Assembly (NCBI RefSeq): GCF_963675165.1
Contig: NC_087389.1
Coordinates: forward strand, 2,390,001-2,454,000
DNA length: 64,000 nucleotides
Direction: 5' to 3'
DNA from: Halichondria panicea
Taxonomy: Eukaryota; Porifera; Demospongiae; Suberitida; Halichondriidae
Part shown: in pieces, positions 23,801 through 35,835 of the stretch
Layout: every line of letters begins with the position of its first letter
Numbering within the stretch: the stretch's first letter is position 1
Translations under genes and position numbers: made by a program
The notes under the pieces: model-generated
What the model was told of the DNA's origin: nothing
What the model saw: only the letters and a program-made list of their open reading frames with translations
Databases searched by the model: none

Positions 23801-26800
23801 CCACAAGACTACCTGAAAACATCATTAGTAAGTGAGTACACCGTCAATAGTTATTGTCCACTACAACAGTGTTCGCTACTAGCTTTACGCACTTGTTCAT
23901 GTCCAAGCAGTGAGCCCCCCTTTTTTCCTGCCTTCTTGGTGTTTAGCAATCCCCACCCATCTGCCCTGCTTTTGCCAACCAGTGTGTAGCAAGTACCACG
24001 TGCCCTTATCTTTGTTTGCCAATACTAACATCATTCATTAAAAATCAGTGCTCCCTCACAAGGCAATTAAGAGACCTGAGGGATGGGACCCCACCATTCA
24101 GTTTGATTGATACTATATTGTATAATTATTTACAATGATATACTGTAGGTGTATGTTTGGGAGCTCTGTTTAATTATTATGGCTCAGTACGCATGCGCAA
24201 GTGAGGTACATGTATACGGTAGTGTGTTTGTGTGTGTATGTATAGACTGATTGTAGTTGATCTTACCCGCTCCTTGAGTTTCTCTGCAAAATTGACAGAT
24301 CATTACCCACTCCTTAATTGATTCTCTGCAGCGGAATTGACAATACCATCATATTGATCATTATACCCACTCCTTGAGTTTCTCTGCAAAAGTTCATCAT
24401 GATAATGTGTGTATAGCTAAAATTTATGTATGTATATGTACCTCTACCGAGGCATTAGCGCGCCGTGCTTCATTTATACAGTAAAACCTCAATTATCCAA
24501 ACACCACGGTTCTAGAGGCAGGCCGGATAACTGAATATGCCGGATAATCGATCCCACCTCATGGATAAACCACACCTTTAAAATATAAACAGTAGTATAG
24601 CATGCATGTCTCCATGCATGGTCCATTCATGGAAGGGACAAGCCCATTTATGATTGTTGAACTCATGAAAATTTCCAAGCCGGATAATCGATGCTCGATG
24701 GTAATCATTATTGTTTTATTACCTCTCGAGTGTATACTCCATTGTATAATTGTACCAATGGTAGAGACGTTTCTTCAACTCTTAGACTAGTGTATTAGAA
24801 TACGAAACTTTGAACTGTGGTGATTACATCCATCAATTTTTCCCGTGTACCCTAGGCTTGTCCTATTGGTTGGCTCGCCGACTGCCTATCAATGAACCAA
24901 GTAAACTGCTCCTTCTCTCCATCAACTGCCCCACTCAGAGAGTAATCAAAGGTCTTCAGATTCTTAAGGTTTGAGAGAATAACACTGAAACACATTGCCT
25001 GGTTTTTGTTACAATAATCGTTGCTCGCGCTATGTACCTGCACTTTTTAGGTTCGCCTGTTGTAAGAATGTTGGATTGTAAAATAATGCATGCGTTCATC
25101 TGTTATTATTGTGACTTGCCCCACTACCTGACAATTTATATTCAACTGACATAGGAATTCACAAAGCTGCACTGTTCAAACTGTGACACTGATCTGGGTC
25201 TGAAGGAGGACATCTTCAGCATGTCAGTAGACGGCCCTCTAGCTGCCTACGTCAACCCGGGGGGCTACGTCCATGACACCCTCACTCTCACCAAGGCTGT
25301 CCACCTCAACGTACAAGGGGGGCCCTCCAGTGACCACTCTTGGTTTCCCGGGTGAGTGAATAGGACCGTAGACTTGCCCCCCCTTCTGACATTCTAGATC
25401 AGCCAAAATTATTGATCTGCACATGCATGCCCAATGCTTGAATGAAATTCAAATGTGGGCAGGGCTATCTGATGCGCATGCTGATCAACTGCTGAGAAGG
25501 GATGACCTTTTTTTAGGTAAAATTCAGAGCTCCACTACGCCTCTGGGAAGCAGGAGCTTCTTTTTAGCTTGTTCTTAGGTCAAAACCTTGTTTTAGTTGC
25601 TCCATGGTGCCACAGCAAGTTACAATGTATCGTACATACACTGTAAACATCGATATTTATGCCTCGAGGCGTAGCCGCACGAGGGATACGGTAAAGCTGA
25701 CTGTCTGTGTGTCTGTTCCAGCTGTAAATGCTCAACGGTTGCAATGCGACGAAAGCTAACAGCTTCTATAGGCTTCTAGCCACGTTCTCTTGGATTTTGA
25801 TTTGTGGATTAGTAAACTAAATCTTCTTTCTCGAGTTATGGCTATAGTTTGACTCACATTGAATGCTGTTGCAGTCTCTTCAGAATCTTTCATAGCATCA
25901 TCTGTCCGCACAAACTTTCTATTCAACATAATTATGAGTTAGCCTTGTACTAAAGCGCTAGCTTTTTGTTAGCTACAAGACTCCGAAAATATCTGTTAAA
26001 ACAGCTAGCTAGCAGTAGCCATTTGTGAAACAAGAGTAGATAAGAGCAGAGATAGAGTAATAGAGGGATTGGCAACGGGAGTAACTCACGTGATCATTTC
26101 ACATTGATTTCATATTGATTTCCTCTCAACCATCCTTGATGCGCATTATTTCCCGGCACAACGCCCGCGAAATGAAGTAATATTACTTTTAGTTAGTTAT
26201 TAGTCTCATGATACTTTAAAAGTGCGTATAGTAAGGCTACACGTGTCCTGTGCTTTATTTAAAGTGAAGTCCAAGCGTGGAAGAATTGACTGTGGTGCTC
26301 TAGAGCTTGAAAACTAGTTATTATTGGTCTGTGCCCCCTTTTAAGAAGCACTGCGTAGCCAAATGATGTTTTGCCTACAGATTCTGTTTATTTGTGTCTA
26401 TGTTGACAAACTGGCCTGCATACATTTCCTTGGTTAATCTCTTTTGTATGTTTTTTACATTTATAACCAAAAATGCTAAAATGGAGGCTGTAAAAGACGA
26501 GAAAGTGTTATATTAGTTTGTGCCCCTTCTAAGAAGCACTGCTGTAAGCCTATGATGTGTTTTACCTACATATCTTGTTTTGTTGTGTCTCTGTTGATCA
26601 ACTAGGCTGCATAAATTCTTGATTTTGATTTCCTTAAGCATGTTTCTTTACTTTTAGCTATAAATGGAGGCTACAAAAGATGAAAAAATTCGATGACGTA
26701 GCGCATCACGGATAGTCACATTTTTTAGACCGTTGCCAATCCCTTTCCTTACTTTATCTCTGATAAGAGTAAGAGTGTTCAACTGCTGTAGTAATCGTGG

Positions 26801-29473
26801 AATCCCATTTGCCTTGACATGCGTCATCACTGTCGTCACTATTCAATTAATGAGTGCTGTTAAGTAAACTGTGGTCTGTGGTTTGTAGCACTGAACTGTG
26901 CAATCACAGTAGCCTCTACACAGGCTCTCCTTTTTCTGTTCTTTATCACAATCGTTCAATAAGATAAAATACTGTATTATTCGTTCAATGAGATAAAATA
27001 CGGTATTAATTGGAGGAATAAAGAAAGAAATAGACGTAAAGTTAGGAAAAAGGAGAGCCTGTATCGGGAAGTCGCGTGAGGGTAGAGGGTGGTAGAAGGG
27101 TGAAAATGAGCGTGGGCATACTGAGCCTAGAGATGTTGGACTGCCCACGCAGAGGTCTACGACTAATAAAACTTTGCCTGCAGCAAGCTGGACATGGACT
27201 TCGAACTGGAAGTTTGCAAGCACTATAGCTAGCTCGTACCTTAGGCTTAGCTAGATGATCTACTAGTCTAGATTGTGTGTTTAGATTCCATCACTATTAC
27301 CTTTTCTTGTGTCTTTCTACATGCTATAGTAGAATAGCTTAGTCATCATTATCATATAGCAGGTAGCTACTGCCACCAGAGCTGGCCACGCTGGTTCTCT
27401 GATCTGACTTGCAGCACAGCTTGGTGGTTGTCATGTCTCAGTGCAGTACTCTGAATGCGTGGGAAAATACCTTACGTCACGATTGTGGGCTACATATCGC
27501 CCACGTTCATAAAAATCCTTGTGGATCACGCGATTTCCCAAACCAGGCCTTACTTTTTCTTAACTGTACGCCCATTTCTTTCTTTGCTGCCTCACTATGT
27601 CTTTCTTATGTTTATGGATGAACAGTGACAACAGCAAGAAAAAGTAAGGCCTGGGAACGAGGCTACAATCACAGCATGTGCAGTTTCTGGGAAGTGTTGC
27701 TAACATAGTACTGATAACTATCAAGTGATGACGCATGAGCAGGAAATTATAGCAGTTTCAACACTCATACTCTTGGTGAAATTGATCTCTTTGGACACAC
27801 CCTTTAATTATTCCTATGGATGTAATGCGCATGTGCGCTCATTCCCAATGTGTGAGAAAATAATATCCAAGAATCCAGATCCAGATCCTCCTGGCAGAAT
27901 CATCTTTTTCTTGAGGGCCTGGTAAGCCATAAAACACTACCATAATTATAACAAGTACCATAATTATAACAATATAGATAACAATAATATTATGCATGTA
28001 CACAAGTCTTTTCTTCTTAGATATTATATACACTGAACTACAGATCCTGGAAGAATCTTCTTGAGGTCCTGGTAAGCCACAAGTGCAAAATAACAACAAT
28101 AGATGCATGTAAATAAGTCTTTTCTTCTCAGTGACTTTATATAGACAAGCTAACTTTAATATAGAAACTATACTAGCTCTATAACACTAATACTCTTTGA
28201 CATGGCAAGAGGCATTAGCAAGCGCACGCTTGCAACACTCGTATAATTAAGTGCTATAAGGCCATGCAAAGTCGATTTGTAGTTTCTCAGGCTAGTATTC
28301 CTAAAATAGCAAGCGGATTGAGGCATTTGTTAATGATAATGATATTCATAGAATTTTAATTGAAAACACACCCCTAACTTCCTCGATAAGCGGAAGTGCA
28401 TAATTTGAATTTTAGTCATAATTATATTCATGATCAAAAAACCATACAAATTTCTAGTTTGAGGTCACGTGATATTTAACTTTTTTGTAAAGCTGCCAAT
28501 TTTCCAAGCGCAAAGGGCCTGAGAAACTACAAATTGACTTTGCATGGCCTAATTATAAGCTCGATCTGGCAATAAATAAACTACATGCAGTGCAAAACCT
28601 CCATTCTACGATAAAGAACTCCAAATATAAGTTTACGATATCCCTCGAGGCGTAGCCACACGAGGGATACGGTAAATGTGTGTATTCCAGCTGTAATGCT
28701 CACCGGTTGCAATGCGACGAAAACACACAGCTTCTATAGGCATGTAGCCTGGATTTTGATTCGTGGATTTGCTAACTACAGGTTCTTTCTCGAGTTATGG
28801 CTATGTTTTACGTACAGTAAAAGCTGTTGCAGTCTCTTCCGAATCTTTGGTAGCATTCATCTGTTCGCACAAACTTTCTATACAGTATGAGTTAGCCTTG
28901 CACTAAAGCAAGGATGTACACTAGCTGCCAGCAGCCATTCAACTCTGATCTCTAACCTCAATCTGTTAGCGGCTTTTTCTATGTGCGCATGCATGCGCAC
29001 TAAACTCCACGTGGATTATTTTCACTCTTGACAATCAATTTCTTACTGATTTCCAAATCTTAGTACGATCAATTCCTTCTTTCCCAAATCCTGGTAAGCA
29101 CGTACAACACTTTACTTATACCTAGTAACCATGCATCTATACACAAAATCATAACAGTCATTACAACTTTTTTTACGTATTACTCATGTACAGCTAATTC
29201 ATACAAACTCTGTCAGACATTCCGCGTACTATCTAGCGAAGTCTTTAATTTTACCTGATATCTTACAGATTTTTGATAACTGCATGTGCTGCTGCAGTCC
29301 AATATTTCCATGCATGCAGATACCAATGGACGATTGTGAATTGTGAGACGTGCAAGGCACACAAGGGATGGTGTTTTGAGGCCACACGCAAGAAACTGAA
29401 ACCAGTCAAGTTCTTCGGACTCACCAGATCAGGACTGGTCATGCGGTCGAAAGACAACTTTGACGTACAATAA
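11159..29473 (+). CDS. CRBN: Cereblon (CRL4 substrate receptor), 11 coding exons, 466 aa
   Basis: Exons: 11159-11252, 16696-16811, 17961-18098, 20462-20566, 21941-22086, 22199-22379, 23609-23671, 23734-23827, 24856-24968, 25155-25351, 29320-29473. All junctions are GT-AG, phases close, and the total of 1401 nt gives 466 aa (human 442). Order: acidic N-terminus, FDISLPAQHL, LON-like domain (MPLLCIPNRVLFPEETLPMH to residue ~210), DDB1-binding helical region (residues ~260-350), CULT domain (~351-460). CULT zinc ligands are Cys357/Cys360 and Cys424/Cys427; the aromatic pocket is Trp413, Trp419, Trp433 with His411 and Phe435. Cereblon recruits substrates with C-terminal cyclic imides to CUL4-DDB1. 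The least certain part is the tail of exon 6 (residues ~225-260), which does not match the family well. Introns are filled with transposons. Confidence 0.92.
11442..11725. mobile_element. 284 bp foldback element with 8 bp target duplication (CRBN intron 1)
   Basis: Arms of about 50 bp match almost perfectly: gactcgcaagccgtcactgt from 11444 and its complement ending at 11723. Identical 8-mers aactggga flank it at 11434-11441 and 11726-11733. An 8 bp duplication is typical of hAT or P elements. The ends (T.GACTCGCAAGC) also resemble the TAGTCTCGCGAGC ends of the 48501 element. Confidence 0.88.
12032..12822 (+). mobile_element. Family D element, near-complete copy
   Basis: Starts TTATGCCTCGAGGCGTAGCC, contains a TG microsatellite near 12080, then a body with ggattttgattcgtggat, tttctcgagttatggctagt and gactcacattgaaggctgtt. 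It ends with ggcattagc/gccattagcaagcgcacg followed by ataatta. Other copies or pieces are at 18149, 25659, 28640, 60721 and 61930. No coding capacity. Confidence 0.85.
13135..13712 (+). mobile_element. Foldback-ended element (family C) with TAGCCTCG terminus
   Basis: Begins TAGCCTCGTTCCCAGGCC followed by a subterminal hairpin (ttactttttcttgctgttgt ... aagaaaaagtaaggcctgg). A shared body follows, including aaatcgcgtgatccacaagg, gaacgtgggcgatatgtggc and cttgctgcaggcaaaatg. The same element lies reversed at 26910-27665, and partial copies are at about 29990-30554 and 42401-42730. Its right terminus is lost against the next element. Confidence 0.85.
13713..13997. mobile_element. pogo/Tigger-like MITE, truncated copy
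   Basis: Contains attccgatccgtatactggc-like sequence, tttattacagccggatatga, and ends cgagagtctactgta. The same sequence occurs in the full copy at 44413-44844 and in 51082-51465. The TACAGTAGACTCTCG end with TA target is typical of pogo/Tigger-group Tc1-mariner elements. A further fragment of that type (acagtaaaatctcgctaata) lies at 13039-13130. Confidence 0.75.
14381..15105. mobile_element. Element with atttagatccca ends
   Basis: Inverted ends atttagatcccac (14381) and gtgggatctaaat (near 15092-15104) bound about 725 bp. The region just outside (14237-14350) and the ends recur at 52215-52965. The open frame at 14458-14670 inside it has no recognisable domain and is treated as chance. No transposase seen. 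Confidence 0.6.
15820..15896. repeat. Perfect 20 bp hairpin
   Basis: Arms gatatattggctcagtagtg (15820-15839) and its exact complement (15877-15896) enclose a 37 bp GC-rich loop. Probably the core of a small foldback element. The rest of 15110-16240 shows no gene signal. A segment at 16245-16640 (ctcacctggatgccacagct ...) recurs at 42145-42360. Confidence 0.8.
16876..17846 (-). mobile_element. Family E element interrupted by a Tc1-like insertion
   Basis: Left end atgaaagcaccgcaggtgct followed by gatgcctcggtggaggtg; right end cttgcgcatgcgcacc then ggggcataat. The body matches the 50407-50990 copy but is split at gcagcta / taccaatagctag by the element at 17117-17507. A (CA)n microsatellite of about 50 bp lies at 17766-17816. 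Confidence 0.85.
17117..17507. mobile_element. 391 bp Tc1/mariner-type element nested in family E, with transposase relic
   Basis: Ends CAGGGTTTTGCAGAATCTTTG (about 20 bp inverted repeats, longer but interrupted arms) sit between TA dinucleotides (17115-17116 and 17508-17509), the Tc1/mariner target. Comparison with an uninterrupted family E copy (gcagctaccaatagctagcg at 50650) confirms clean insertion. Inside, 17271-17387 (+) reads IIWDIRWRIVHQTELLGLSY and continues QSVAENLHQL. This resembles the N-terminal helix-turn-helix of IS630/Tc1-type transposases. It then hits a stop. Confidence 0.75.
18149..18740 (+). mobile_element. Family D element copy (CRBN intron 3)
   Basis: Begins ttatgcctcgaggcgtaacc and follows the 12032 copy through gttatggctagtttgactca, gcagtctcttcagaatcttt and agtggatctaatgcgcatgc. 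The last 100 bp diverge. The following stretch 18740-19220 has no recognised feature. Confidence 0.85.
19225..19760. mobile_element. Fragment of the ggattggaaac-ended element family
   Basis: Starts gagggattggaaatgaaaat and matches, in reverse, 30760-31330, with shared phrases ggcccgtggtgtgtctaaaa and acttagatacataataacca. Only one end is preserved. Confidence 0.8.
19818..20369. mobile_element. 552 bp element with TACCGTACTCTACCGAG ends (copy 1)
   Basis: Inverted ends taccgtactctaccgagatt and its complement bound a body with several inverted gggcttaatttcgag-type phrases. A second full copy is at 58332-58892 (KIFC3 intron 18). Fragment 19775-19817 beside it (gcgcttattaaccaagtgcg) belongs to the 56922-57837 family. 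Confidence 0.9.
20623..21811. mobile_element. ~1.2 kb element with agaaagggattggaaacgc ends (CRBN intron 4)
   Basis: Inverted ends (agagaaagggattggaaacg from 20625; complement ending near 21810) bound about 1.2 kb without recognised coding. Flanks carry a direct repeat of tacatgtaacacaat (near 20596 and 21828), longer than a usual target duplication. Ends are related to those at 26050-26761 and 30571-31335. Confidence 0.75.
22429..23544. mobile_element. Element with long inverted ends and clustered subterminal motif; hosts a nested family E copy
   Basis: Left arm 22429-22570 and right arm 23340-23544 are imperfect inverted copies (ctatggagtggcatttgtgt; aaaaattgatctgcttggca). Both arms contain repeated variants of ATCGATYTGC, the kind of subterminal array bound by some transposases. 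A family E element (22708-23225) is inserted in the middle. It occupies most of CRBN intron 6. Confidence 0.8.
24178..24474 (+). mobile_element. Family E element, internally deleted copy
   Basis: Starts tatggctcagtacgcatgcg, has tacggtagtgtgtttgtgtg, and ends ctctaccgaggcattagcgc then cgtgcttcat. Most of the internal body is missing and a ttacccactccttgagtttc phrase is repeated. A pogo-like end (tacagtaaaacctcaattat) abuts at 24477. Confidence 0.75.
26050..26761. mobile_element. ~710 bp element with gagggattggcaacgg ends
   Basis: Inverted ends (agatagagtaatagagggat / complement with ccctttccttactttatct) bound a body containing an imperfect tandem duplication of about 120 bp. The two copies start near 26315 and 26510 and share ctgtgcccc...aagaagcactg and tgttgtgtct/tgtgtctatgttga. 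Confidence 0.8.
26910..27665 (-). mobile_element. Family C foldback-ended element with 9 bp target duplication
   Basis: Starts TAGCCTCTACACAGGC and ends GCCTGGGAACGAGGCTA. It is flanked by identical CAATCACAG at 26901-26909 and 27666-27674. Each end carries its own subterminal hairpin (the tctcctttttctg end and the ttactttttctt end). It is a reversed, more complete version of 13135-13712. Confidence 0.92.
28259..28550. mobile_element. 292 bp MITE with 34 bp inverted ends
   Basis: Ends aggccatgcaaagtcgattt... and its complement (28517-28550) differ at one position over 34 bp. Interior is AT-rich and non-coding. It lies directly after the right end of the split family D element. Confidence 0.88.
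28640..29010 (+). mobile_element. Family D element, partial copy
   Basis: Starts tatccctcgaggcgtagcca and follows the family to gcgcatgcatgcgcac near 29000. The remainder to the last CRBN exon (29010-29319) is unassigned. Confidence 0.8.
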
Positions 29474-29656
29474 CAAGATAAAGATCCCTTCGTTATTATA
29501 ACTAGCTGTAACTGTAATAATTGTCAATATGACTTAATGCCAGTATTATCTTGTTTTTCTTCACCACGATTGAGAATGTTTGGTAGCTCCCCAATATTCA
29601 ATTAACCCTCTCTTTGATTCTAAATCGCTCCTGGTTTTTCATACAAAACCAGAGCC

Positions 29657-29734
29657 TTTATTTTCATGTCATGTATGCACGACTTTTTATAATTAACAAC
29701 TTTGACAATAATAAAACATTGTAATTACAATAAA
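29657..29734. other. Candidate polyadenylation signals for CRBN (+) and ARF (-) that would overlap the two 3' ends
   Basis: AATAAA occurs on the plus strand at 29710-29715 and 29729-29734, about 240-260 bp after the CRBN stop. On the minus strand it occurs at 29657-29662, 207 bp after the ARF stop. If these are used, the convergent transcripts overlap by roughly 80-100 bp. This rests on the hexamers alone. Confidence 0.4.
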
Positions 29735-29868
29735 TTATATAGCTGTAACTGTAAGCATGTCCTTTACACACAAAAGAATAATTTAATATTCTGAGAATTG
29801 AGCCTACATGTATTAATATGTAAGATAGAGGGTACACAGTACCGGAATTTACACAAACAAAAAAAGGG

Positions 29869-33535
<3,667 letters not shown>

Positions 33536-33750
33536 TTCAATGCTTTCTTACTGAACAGTGAACAGTGAATTCTCTGATCAATAGGTCGCTTTAAACTGTG
33601 TAAAAAGAGACGGGTTGGCCTGTTCCACCTTTCTTCATCCACGGTGGCTCCTGCCACGTCAATGGTTGGTGACGTCACAATAGTGTTCTTGCATGGGAGG
33701 GGAATGGGTGTGGTCTAAATCAATCTGCAAGTACCAATGTGCAGTTCAGT
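33536..33750. promoter_or_regulatory. Shared divergent promoter of ARF (-) and LSM8 (+) with a CRE palindrome
   Basis: Only 215 bp separate the two start codons, so the promoters must be in this interval or within the UTRs. A perfect TGACGTCA (CREB/ATF-type site) lies at 33670-33677, near the middle. No TATA box is evident. Its role is inferred. Confidence 0.6.
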
Positions 33751-35594
33751 ATGGCTGTGAGCACTCTTGAACCACTAGTGAACAGTAAGCAATCGAGTGT
33801 GTTTTATGATGTGTCTTACATGCATGCATATTAAGACCTCCGATTCCTTTCTTAATTTTGCAGAAACTATCTCGGTGATTACATCTGATGGAAGAGTTAT
33901 TGTAGTAAGTATGTACGTTGTGCACTATATAGAGAGATTGAAATGGTCGTTGATGATCTTATAGGGTACACTGAAGGGATTTGACCAGACCATCAACCTG
34001 ATACTGTCGGCCAGCCATGAGAGAGTGTTCTCCAGTGGAATCGGCATTGAAGTAGTACAACTGGGCCTCTACATCATCAGAGGCGACAATATGTGAGCAT
34101 GCACCATGTGTTCTACCTTACTTCTTGTAAAAGAGGTGCCGCTTATTAAGGTTACGGTATACTGTTCCAACCACGCTCAAATTTTCGTGGGTGTTCAATG
34201 CTAGTAAAATGGCTCTCATCTGGCAATGGTCACTCTGCGTCAATTCTAAGCATCTCAGCAATAATAGCTAGCATTGCTTCATGTTCTCTTTTCATTGATA
34301 ATCGCATGTTGTCCTATTATTCACTGGAATCACAGTGATTAATCGCGTATCAGTAATTGCACGTCGTCAAGGCAGTAATTGCACGTCGTTAAGACGACGT
34401 GCAATTACTGCCTTGACGACCGCACGTTCAAATAACGGCCGCGGCTAATTTTTTCACTGAAACTGCAGCTTAAAAATTTCCTTAAAACTGCATCACAAAC
34501 GATTAACAATCAATAGTATGGCTACTCGTGCAATAAGGGATTAATAGCACTCATAACAAGCACTGGCAAGGTTAATAGCACTCGGCTATGCCTCGTGCAA
34601 TTAGTATCCTTGCCATTGCTTAATTGTTACTCGTGCTATTAATCCCATATTATTGCACTCTTAGCCATACTATTAATTGTACTATTCATTGCAAGTTACA
34701 AAAATAATGTAGTGATGAGAAATAAATATCTTATGAATTATTCACGAGCAATTAGTATACTGTAACCTGCTATAATTAGAGACAGAAAGCAACTACAGGT
34801 GGAGGACGTGACGTGTCTTTTATACACATAATTATTATACCACGATGAGCATTAATTAATTTTGCTGAATGCAGGCAGAATCCAGAAGTACAGTGAAACT
34901 TGAAGAGCGGGTTATGATCGACCAGGATTGCATTCTGGCAAGGATCGTGTGTGTTTACTAGTAGGTTTTGCGGATTTTATTGTTGCAAAGTGAGATGTTT
35001 GATGCACATTCCAGTAGTACGGTAGATCTGCACTAAAACGCTAGCTATTGGTAGCAGCAAGAGTGAGAAGAGAGCTGCAACTCTGCTGATGCAGCCAGCT
35101 TAAATATTAGACTTGGACTTTTGGCATCAATTGTTTTTAACAACAATCCTGGTCGATCATAACCCGCTCTTTAAGTTTCACTGTATTCTGCCTGCATGCA
35201 GCAAAATTAATTAATGCTCATCGTGGTATAATAATAAACACAAACACACTACCGTATACCTCGCTTGCGCATGCGCACCGAGGCATAATAATGTAAAAAT
35301 AATCGGTGTAGCTTTATGTTATGTAGCTTTGCACCTCCACCGAGGCATCGCGATCAGCACAACATTATTTTGTGTAACGTAACATTATAATGATGATGTA
35401 TTATTAAACCTTCGAACAATGGACACCTCCGAATAATGGACAAAACCTCTTGTACCAACTGTATTGCTAGACATTATTTTTACAACCTATGTATTTCATG
35501 CAGTGCTGTGGTGGGGGAAGTTGATGAAGAAATGGAAGCTGAATTGAACTTGTCAGAGATAAGAGCAGAACCCCTAAACCCAGTAGTTCATTAG
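33751..35594 (+). CDS. LSM8: U6 snRNA-associated Sm-like protein LSM8, 4 exons, 97 aa
   Basis: Exons: 33751-33784, 33864-33904, 33965-34092, 35504-35594; phases close at 294 nt (human LSM8 is 96 aa). The protein reads MAVSTLEPLVN, then TISVITSDGRVIVGTLKGFD (Sm1 motif), NLILSASHERVFSS, and the Sm2 part LGLYIIRGDN. It ends IRAEPLNPVVH, close to the known LSM8 C-terminus. LSM8 is the subunit that directs the LSM2-8 ring to the nucleus, where it binds the 3' oligo(U) of U6 snRNA. The third intron is long because it holds two foldback elements. Confidence 0.95.
34139..34771. mobile_element. Foldback-rich element in LSM8 intron 3
   Basis: Outer ends aggttacggtatactg / complement near 34755-34771. 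It contains a perfect 27 bp-arm palindrome (34363-34389 and 34394-34420, 4 base loop) and a second inverted pair (about 34512-34570 and 34612-34674, sharing taatagtatggct and gcactggcaagg). No coding. Confidence 0.75.
34836..35352. mobile_element. Rearranged family E element with inverted duplication
   Basis: An inverted pair of about 100 bp (34836-34940 and 35147-35240: cgatgagcattaattaattt, gcgggttatgatcgaccagg) is built from family E body sequence. It is followed by tataccgtatacctcgcttg/cgcatgcgcaccgaggcata and cctccaccgaggcatcgcga. It looks like an element that duplicated part of itself in inverted orientation. Confidence 0.65.
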
Positions 35595-35835
35595 TATTAA
35601 TTTTTATGATTTGTGATTGTAAAAAGGAAATTCCTTCACATAAAAAACGACACTCCTAAGATACAACTGTGACCTCTATTATTATGCTTGTATATGTATA
35701 AAAATTATTATACATGTGCATGACAAAGAATCGAAATTCATTTACTTAAAAAATAACACTTGTGGGGGGAGGGGTGGGGATCGGCCAGAATAATTATGCA
35801 TGCGCGTGACGTCCATAGCTTTTTAGCACGTATTT

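Larger units (their letters stand above)
25659..28240 (+). mobile_element. Family D element split by 1.75 kb of nested insertions (CRBN intron 10)
   Basis: The left half (25659-26030) ends in cagtagccatttgtgaa. The right half resumes near 27785 with tctctttggacacacccttt and runs to agcaagcgcacgcttgcaac. In the 12032 copy these two phrases are adjacent. The gap holds two complete elements, 26050-26761 and 26910-27665. Confidence 0.85.

Noticed and set aside
27409-27621. 70-codon ORF
   Set aside because: It lies wholly inside a family C element and its translation matches the other copies in several frames.
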